In this document: positions 58,998 to 64,000 of the stretch, one piece after another
How the letters are laid out: every line of letters begins with the position of its first letter
Position numbering within the stretch: the first letter of the stretch is position 1
Assembly (NCBI GenBank): GCA_963834705.1
Contig: CAWICV010000013.1
Coordinates: 186,001 to 250,000, forward strand
Reading direction: 5' to 3'
DNA from: RYN-230 sp963834705
GTDB lineage: Bacteria > Actinomycetota > Actinomycetes > Streptosporangiales > Streptosporangiaceae
DNA length: 64,000 nucleotides
Notes under the pieces: model-generated
Seen by the model: the letters and a program-made list of their open reading frames with translations, nothing else
Told to the model about the DNA's origin: nothing
The model's database searches: none
Translations under genes and position numbers: made by a program

Positions 58998-60575
58998 ATG
59001 TGCGATGGGCAATCGCCGTCCAGCGTGGCTGAAGCGCTGGCCGCCGTGCGGGCCGGGCTGGCGTACCTGAACCAGGTGCCGGCCGCTGAGCTGCCCGGCG
59101 TGGTGCAGGCCGGGTGCTTACGGGAGCTGGCCCGGGCCGAGTCGGCGTATACGGCGGCGCATGCCCGGATGCTGGGCGCGTTCGCGGCCAGCGGCGCCCA
59201 TGAAGACGACGGGCAGCAGTCCGAGCGGGCGTGGCTGAAGTGGCAAACGCAGATCACGAGGGGCGCGGCTGCCGGGGCGGTGGGCTGGATGAACCGGCTG
59301 GCCGCCCACCCGGCGGTGCGGGCCGCGTTAGCTAAGGGTGCGGTGTCGCCGTCGTGGGCGCGGCACATCTGCACCTGGACCGATCAGCTGCCTGAAGACG
59401 GCCGCGATGACGCGGATCAGATCCTGCTGGCCGCGGCGGCCGGGGTGCGGTGCTGCCGGATCTGGCCGCGCTGGCAGGAGGAGATGCGCCGCCGCACCGC
59501 GGTTGCGGACCGGGACGGCCCGGGTGGCCCGCCCGGCGGTGAGGGGTTCGATGAGCGGCGGGTCCGGCTCGGATTGACGTTCGGCGGCGCCGGGGTGCTG
59601 GAGGGCGACCTCACTCCGGCGTGCGCCGCCGCGCTGCAGGCGGTGTTAGAGGCGCTGGGGAAGAAGGGCGGGCCGGAGGATGTGCGGACCGCGCCGCAGC
59701 GCCGCCACGACGCGCTGGAGGAAGCCTGCCGCCGCCTGATCGGCGCGGGATGCCTGCCCGGCCGGGCCGGGCAGCCCACCCACATCCAGCTGCACCTGAC
59801 CTTAGACCAGCTCCGCGACCTGCCCGGCGCCACCGGCGCGGAGGCCGCCTGGATCGCGGCCCAGACCGGCGCGGCTGCTCAGGCCGCTTCCGCTGACGCC
59901 GCCGCGGCCACCCCGCAACCAACCTCCGCCGCTCACGCCGCGCAGACGGCGCGGGCTGCAGCCGAGGGACAGCCGGGCTGGCTGGCCGGGCGGGCCGCCC
60001 AGGCGTACGCGTGTGACGCGGCCATCGTCCCGATCGTCACCGGAACCGTGGACCAGCGGGCGCTGGCCGCCCTGGCCGGCCAGATCCGCGCCGCCACCCG
60101 CACCGGGAGCGCCGGGCAGCCACCGTCGCCGGCCGCGCTGGCCCGGCTGCACCAGACTCTGCTCCGGCACGCCGCCGACGTCTTGTCGGGGCCGGGCGGG
60201 CTGGCCGCGTTCCTGCGCATCCGCCTCACCGGGGACCAGTTCCCCTCGGTCAGCCTGCCGCTGGACACCGGCGCCCCCACCAGCCTCATCACCGGGTCCC
60301 TGCGCCGCGCGGTCATCACCCGCGACCGGCACTGCGCGTTCCCCGGCTGCGACCAGTCACCAGCGGCCTGCCACGTCCACCATCTCAAACCCAAAGCCGA
60401 CGGCGGCCAGACCAAGCTGTCCAATCTAGTCCTGCTGTGCGCGTTCCATCATCTGATCGCCGTGCACCAATGGGGCTGGACCCTCGCGTTGTACGCCGAC
60501 GGCACCGCCACCGCGGTCAGCCCCGACCGCAGCCGCACCCTGCACAGCCACGGCCCGCCGCAGCGAGCCGCCTAA
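58998..60575 (+). CDS. DUF222 / HNH endonuclease domain protein (13E12-like)
   Basis: A 525-aa protein. The N-terminal DUF222 domain spans ~1-330 (LARAESAYTAAHARMLGAFA, THIQLHLTLDQLRDLPGATG). The C-terminal HNH nuclease (~440-500) reads CAFPGCDQSPAACHVHHLKP, then LSNLVLLCAFHHLIAVHQWG. The family is multi-copy in actinomycetes, related to mycobacterial 13E12 repeats, and of unproven role. ATG 58998 has GAGGAGGTGG upstream. Around 59449-59484 the frame gives an odd RCCRIWPRWQ where relatives have VLPDLAALA, which a shifted frame would encode. Confidence 0.88.
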   Translation: MCDGQSPSSVAEALAAVRAGLAYLNQVPAAELPGVVQAGCLRELARAESAYTAAHARMLGAFAASGAHEDDGQQSERAWLKWQTQITRGAAAGAVGWMNRLAAHPAVRAALAKGAVSPSWARHICTWTDQLPEDGRDDADQILLAAAAGVRCCRIWPRWQEEMRRRTAVADRDGPGGPPGGEGFDERRVRLGLTFGGAGVLEGDLTPACAAALQAVLEALGKKGGPEDVRTAPQRRHDALEEACRRLIGAGCLPGRAGQPTHIQLHLTLDQLRDLPGATGAEAAWIAAQTGAAAQAASADAAAATPQPTSAAHAAQTARAAAEGQPGWLAGRAAQAYACDAAIVPIVTGTVDQRALAALAGQIRAATRTGSAGQPPSPAALARLHQTLLRHAADVLSGPGGLAAFLRIRLTGDQFPSVSLPLDTGAPTSLITGSLRRAVITRDRHCAFPGCDQSPAACHVHHLKPKADGGQTKLSNLVLLCAFHHLIAVHQWGWTLALYADGTATAVSPDRSRTLHSHGPPQRAA

Positions 60576-61128
60576 GCGCGGCTGGCCAGCTGGAGCAGTT
60601 CGTCCACCGGCCAGTGGTCGCTGGCGTGCCGGCCGTACTTGACGGCACGGATCCGGCCGTCCGGTTCGATGAGGAAGTCGGCGGGCAGGCCGAGCGCGGT
60701 GTCCCCGCGGGCCGGGGCCGGCGAACCGCCGTGCCGCAGGCCGCGGGCCACCGCCGCCCAGGATTTCGGGTTCAGCGGGGCGGACAGCGGCCGCTGGTGC
60801 AGCACCGCGCGGATCGAGGTTTCCACTCCGAACGCGGCGTACAGTTCCCGCTCCGGGTCGGCCACCACCGGGAACGGCAGATCGGCCTGGTGCGGCCGCA
60901 ACTGGGCCGCGGAGGAGTGGAACACCGCCACCTCATGCAGGCCGGCCGCGGTGAGCTGGTCATACCGCCGGGCGATCGACCGCAGGTGCACGTTGCAGAT
61001 CGGGCAGCCGGCGAACCGCCGGAACTGCAGGTGGGTCAGCCCATCCGGGCGGGCAGCGGGATTCGCTGGGACTGGATCGTGGTCAGCTTCCGGGCCGGGA
61101 CTACGGTGCCCGGCGTGTAGTGCGTCAT
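60572..61128 (-). pseudogene. Peroxiredoxin-like (AhpC/TSA) gene with a frameshift
   Basis: ATG 61128 (AAGGAG upstream) opens MTHYTPGTVVPARKLTTIQS and reaches a TGA near 61037. In the shifted frame the protein goes on as GLTHLQFRRFAGCPICNVHL, RSIARRYDQLTAAGLHEVAV, to LPADFLIEPDGRIRAVKYGR. Adding one base in the CGGATGGG run restores a ~185-aa thioredoxin-fold protein with a CxxC site. The rest is well preserved, so the change is recent or a sequencing error. Confidence 0.75.
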
Positions 61129-61147
61129 CACAGTGCTCCTTCGCGTC

Positions 61148-62026
61148 TCACCCCCCTGTCGGAGCGGCGGGCGGGAATGTGACGACCGAGGCCAGCCGGG
61201 CCGGATCCAGGATCAGCTCCATGGCGGTGATGCGATCGCCGGCGATGCTGAGCAGGCCGATCGCGATCGGGCCGGAGGGGGCGGGCACGATGATCCCTGG
61301 CCCGCCGTTGACCAGGGCTGGCTGGCACAGCACGGCGAACCGCCGCCCGTCGGTGACCGCGAGCCGGGCCACCTCGTCCGCGCCATGCAGCGCAGCCGGT
61401 GCGAGCCAGGGCCGGTCACCCGTTTCGCTCCGGAACGCCACGTCGGGGTGCAGGATCGCGACCAGGGCGTCGAAGTCCCCGGCCCGGGTGGCGGCCAGGA
61501 ACGCCGCCACCACCTCGCGCTGCCGGGCCAGGCCGGGCTGGGGTTGCGGCGCGCCACGGACCCGGCGCCGGGCCCGGCTGGCCAGCTGGCGCGCGGCCGC
61601 GGGGGTTCGGTCCACCAGCGGCGCGATGTCTTCGAACGGCACCCCGAACATGTCGTGCAGCACGAAGGCCAGCCGCTCGGCCGGGCTGAGCGTGTCCAGC
61701 ACGACGAGCAGGGCCAGCCCGACCGAGTTGACGAGCAGCGCTTCGTCTTCCGGGCTGCTGGCGGCGCCGGGCGGTTCCCAGGTGCCGACGTAGAACTCCC
61801 GGCGGGACCGGCGGCCCCGCAGCATGTCCAGGCAGACCCGGCCGGTGACCGTGGTGAGCTAGCCGCCCACGTTGCTGATCGCGTCGTCCGACCGGCTCAG
61901 CCGCAGCCAGGTCTCCTGCACCGCGTCCTCAGCCTCGGTGGCCGAGCCCAGCATCCGGTAGGCCACCGCCCGCAGGTGCGGGCGGTTCCGCTCGAACTGT
62001 TCCGCCGCCCAGGCTTGATCGGACAC
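61148..62026 (-). pseudogene. ECF41/SigJ-type sigma factor gene with an in-frame stop
   Basis: GTG 62026 (GGAAGGA upstream) begins a sigma2 domain: FERNRPHLRAVAYRMLGSAT, EAEDAVQETWLRLSRS, NVGG, then TAG at 61859-61861 where relatives have Trp (GGWLTTV). Without the stop the 292-aa frame continues with VCLDMLRGRRSRRE, sigma4 (DMFGVPFEDIAPLVDRTPAA, ARQLASRARRR) and a SnoaL-like C-terminal domain typical of ECF41. One TGG-to-TAG change explains it. An internal ATG at 61825 could yield only a sigma4/SnoaL fragment. Confidence 0.8.
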
Positions 62027-62047
62027 CGGCAGCACATCCTTCCGTCA

Positions 62048-62224
62048 TCACGACACTGACGGCTGCGCCCCCCGCGATGTGACCGAGCGGGACACCAAGC
62101 TGGCCTGCGCCCGGGCCCGGCGGCGGGTGCGGCGGATCTGCCGGGCCCGACCGGCCGCGGCGGCCGCGGCACGGTGCTGCCTGATCTGATCGGTGGCCAT
62201 GGCCTGGATCACTGGTGCGTACAT
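62048..62224 (-). CDS. Small basic protein upstream of the sigma gene
   Basis: A 58-aa Arg/Ala-rich protein: MYAPVIQAMATDQIRQHRAA, then AAAGRARQIRRTRRRARAQA. Similar short basic proteins with an M-x-P-x-x-QA start are common in actinomycetes, without known function. ATG 62224 has an excellent AGAGGAGG 6 nt upstream, stronger than most sites in the window. It ends 21 bp before the sigma gene, so it is the first gene of that operon. Confidence 0.65.
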   Translation of the reverse strand: MYAPVIQAMATDQIRQHRAAAAAAGRARQIRRTRRRARAQASLVSRSVTSRGAQPSVS

Positions 62225-62407
62225 GACGTCCTCCTCTGGGGCCCGGTGGCGGCCCGCTATGAGTTGGACGGCCCTCCGCCCGGCGTTCTCATCGGCCCGG
62301 CGCGGACGAATATTTCCAGACCGGAGAGCGATGAATCCGGGCCGCCCGGCACGTCCTGTACCAGAGATGCCGTGCCCTCAGGGGGTTGAGATGGCTGCCC
62401 GCCGAGC

Positions 62408-62413
62408 TACCTT
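62408..62413 (+). promoter_or_regulatory. Leaderless-type -10 element (TACCTT)
   Basis: TACCTT lies 6 nt before GTG 62420, and no Shine-Dalgarno is present. The surrounding GAGCTACCTTAG resembles the motif at 15924. Confidence 0.35.
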
Positions 62414-62419
62414 AGACCG

Positions 62420-62791
62420 GTGTTCGAGCATGAGGTCACCGTCCGCTGGCGGGACGTGGACGCGCTGGGTCATGTCAACCACGCGGTGTTCCTGACCTAC
62501 CTGGAGGAGGGCCGGGACGCGTTCTACACCCGGACGCTGGGCGCCGACCCGATGTACGTGGTGGTCCGGCTGGAGGTCAACCTGCGGGCCGAGGTCCGCT
62601 ACCCGGACCGGCGGGTGACGGTGCGGATCGAGGTGGAGCGGATCGGCACGACCAGCCTGACCACGCGGGAAACCATCGTCACCCCGGCCGGGGAGACCGC
62701 CGCCCAGGCCCGCGTGGTCACCGTCCGCTGGGACGCCGGGCAGCGTAAGCCGGTCCCGTGGGGCGCCGCGGAGCGGGCCCGGCTCAGCTAG
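62420..62791 (+). CDS. 4HBT-type acyl-CoA thioesterase
   Basis: A 123-aa hot-dog protein: WRDVDALGHVNHAVFLTYLE with the active-site Asp and HxN, then VVVRLEVNLRAEVRYPDRRV. It hydrolyses acyl-CoA or acyl-carrier thioesters. GTG 62420 begins directly after a TACCTT -10-like element, suggesting a leaderless transcript. It overlaps a relic of an alpha/beta hydrolase on the other strand. Confidence 0.9.
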   Translation: MFEHEVTVRWRDVDALGHVNHAVFLTYLEEGRDAFYTRTLGADPMYVVVRLEVNLRAEVRYPDRRVTVRIEVERIGTTSLTTRETIVTPAGETAAQARVVTVRWDAGQRKPVPWGAAERARLS

Positions 62792-62862
62792 CCAGGTGGC
62801 GGGCGAAGAAGCGCGCCGAGCTGTCCACCTCGAAGGCGGGCACATCCGGGAGCCTGCGGGCG
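62784..62862 (-). pseudogene. C-terminal relic of an alpha/beta hydrolase
   Basis: The minus strand reads ARRLPDVPAFEVDSSARFFA, then RHLAS and stop, like the C-terminus of dienelactone-hydrolase-type proteins. Upstream the frame is closed within ~30 codons. Short, so the assignment is weak. Confidence 0.3.
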
Positions 62863-62966
62863 CTCCCGGGGCGGTCTATGCCGGCAGCCGCGACGGAGGG
62901 AGCACCCAGCCTGATCGAGCGGAAATGGGTCTCACCTCCTCGGGTTGGACCTGCGCGGCCAACGTA

Positions 62967-63818
62967 TCAGAGGCCCAGGATGTGTGCCGCGTTGCGGCGC
63001 AGCACCGCGTCCAGCACGTCGGCGGGCAGTTCCAGCGCCTCCAGTTCGGCCAGGCAGCGCTCCGGGGTGAGGAACGGGAAGTCGCTGCCCCAGACGAACT
63101 GCCCGGACAGCCGGCCGCGCAGTTCGCGGATCACCTCGGGTGGGATCCGCTTCGGGGACCAGCCGGAGATGTCGATGTACACGTTGGTCTTGTGCAGCGC
63201 GACCGCGATCAGGTCCAGCTGCCACGGCCAGCCGAAGTGCGCGGCGACCACGGTGAGCCCGGGGAAAGCCGCCGCCACCGGGTCCAGCTTGAGCGGGTGC
63301 GCGTAGTCGATCCTGATGCCCTGCCCGCCCGGCTGCCGGGCGCCGATCCCGCTGGTGCCGGTGTGGAACAGGGCGAGCAGGCTGTGTTCCTGGCAGGCCG
63401 CGAAGATGGGCCAGTAGGCCGGGTCGTCCGGCGCGAACGCCTGCAGCGAGGGGTGGAATTTCACCCCGCGCAGCCCCAGCGCGGCGATGTTGGCCACCTC
63501 GGCCACCGCCGCCGCGCCCTTGTGCGGATCGACCGAGCCCAGGCCGGTGAACGTGCCCGGGTACTCGGCGCAGGCGGCGGCGACCGTCTCGTTCGGCACC
63601 CGGGGCCGCCCGGTGGCCGTCTCGGCGTCCCAGGCCAGCAGCACCGCCGTCACGTCCAGCGCCTGGTAGCGGAGGGCCAGGCCGGCCAGGGACAGCCGCT
63701 CGACTGGGGACCGGAAGTAGGCCTCGGCCGCCTCGACGTAGCCGTCCATGCTGCCGTCCAGCCAGTCCGGGGTGGGCAGGTGAACATGGCAGTCGATGGC
63801 GCGCAGCGGCTCCGTCAT
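62967..63818 (-). CDS. Amidohydrolase family 2 (ACMSD-like) protein
   Basis: A 283-aa metal-dependent amidohydrolase: AIDCHVHLPTPDWL with the HxH metal site, GVKFHPSLQAFAPDDPAYWP, LFHTGTSGIG, VVAAHFGWPWQLDLIAVALH and VWGSDFPFLTPE with the catalytic Asp. It resembles decarboxylases and hydrolases acting on aromatic or cyclic acids. ATG 63818 overlaps the CoxL-type stop (ATGA), so the two belong to one catabolic operon. Confidence 0.9.
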   Translation of the reverse strand: MTEPLRAIDCHVHLPTPDWLDGSMDGYVEAAEAYFRSPVERLSLAGLALRYQALDVTAVLLAWDAETATGRPRVPNETVAAACAEYPGTFTGLGSVDPHKGAAAVAEVANIAALGLRGVKFHPSLQAFAPDDPAYWPIFAACQEHSLLALFHTGTSGIGARQPGGQGIRIDYAHPLKLDPVAAAFPGLTVVAAHFGWPWQLDLIAVALHKTNVYIDISGWSPKRIPPEVIRELRGRLSGQFVWGSDFPFLTPERCLAELEALELPADVLDAVLRRNAAHILGL

Positions 63819-64000
63819 CTGGCTTCTCCCTGCGCAACGGCGCGCAGCGCCTGCCACACCCGCTGCGGCGAGGCCGGCATGTCGATGTGCCGCACGCCGA
63901 GGTGGCTCAGCGCGTCCACGATGGCGTTCTGCACGGCCGGGGTCGCGCCGATCGTGCCGGCCTCGCCGATGCCCTTGGCGCCGAGCGGGTTGTAGCTGGT
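63815..64000 (-). CDS. CoxL/xanthine-dehydrogenase-type molybdopterin subunit (partial, C-terminus)
   Basis: The last 61 codons of a gene that extends beyond the window: TSYNPLGAKGIGEAGTIGAT, PAVQNAIVDALSHLGVRHID, then MPASPQRVWQAL. NPLGxKGxGEAG is the conserved end of the large molybdenum-cofactor subunit of CO dehydrogenase/xanthine oxidase-family enzymes, with the catalytic Glu. The 5' part is cut by the window edge. It is coupled to the amidohydrolase gene. Confidence 0.88.
   Translation of the reverse strand, partial: TSYNPLGAKGIGEAGTIGATPAVQNAIVDALSHLGVRHIDMPASPQRVWQALRAVAQGEAR

Noticed and set aside
1..64000. tRNA, rRNA, CRISPR arrays, prophage or integrase genes
   Set aside because: None was seen on reading; the only mobile DNA recognised is IS982-type.

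Overview
The window is very GC-rich chromosomal DNA from an actinomycete. Signs of this are an Lsr2 nucleoid protein, a DUF222/HNH protein, many GTG starts, overlapping ATGA/GTGA gene junctions, leaderless-type promoters, ECF sigma factors with C-terminal extensions, and actinobacterial families such as DUF2237, DUF1326/DUF2182 and an Rpf-like LysM protein. Hopanoid-tailoring genes fit a spore-forming soil lineage (Streptosporangiales- or Catenulisporales-like), but I cannot name the genus. I saw no rRNA, tRNA or CRISPR array.

1-15.8 kb holds housekeeping and accessory metabolism: an AbiEi-like/DUF559 protein, a methyltransferase behind a truncated phosphoribosyltransferase, an ATP-dependent DNA ligase, a secreted S33 peptidase, alpha/beta hydrolases, a Baeyer-Villiger-type monooxygenase with an HSL-type esterase, Lsr2, a GH79-like glycosidase, and a cysteine-rich three-gene operon (small CxC/H protein, DUF1326, DUF2182). 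15.9-20.9 kb is a tight operon of a GT28-like glycosyltransferase, hpnJ, hpnR and an SDR, which I read as a hopanoid side-chain and ring-methylation module. 21-37.7 kb carries membrane proteins, a rhamnoside uptake/degradation locus (AraC regulator divergent from permease, binding protein, permease and GH78), an Rpf-like LysM protein, CBS, DUF2237, aldolase, GNAT, HxlR and a GT39 protein.

37.8-42.3 kb is bracketed by a 115-bp inverted repeat made of IS982-type 5' ends. It contains a DGPF/YCII - ECF42-type sigma - MFS cassette and an IS982 transposase. 42.3-49.7 kb holds a PhzF/ArsR/RidA/DUF4232 set, an APC permease, a PadR-DUF1707 fusion, a DMT transporter and an esterase/TetR divergent pair.

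49.7-57 kb is a patch of duplication and decay: two intact Tat-exported galactose-oxidase-like copper radical oxidases, one with a beta-propeller partner, plus a third decayed oxidase/propeller copy, an adenosine deaminase relic and a truncated DUF998 gene. 57-64 kb has an FMN reductase, cupin, 1-Cys peroxiredoxin, DUF222/HNH protein, an ECF41-type sigma operon in which both main genes carry inactivating mutations, a thioesterase, and an amidohydrolase coupled to a CoxL-type gene cut by the window edge.

The strongest leads are the glycosyltransferase-hpnJ-hpnR-SDR operon, the three-copy oxidase/propeller family, the IS-bracketed ECF42 cassette, the small cysteine protein/DUF1326/DUF2182 operon, and a cluster of recent pseudogenes.
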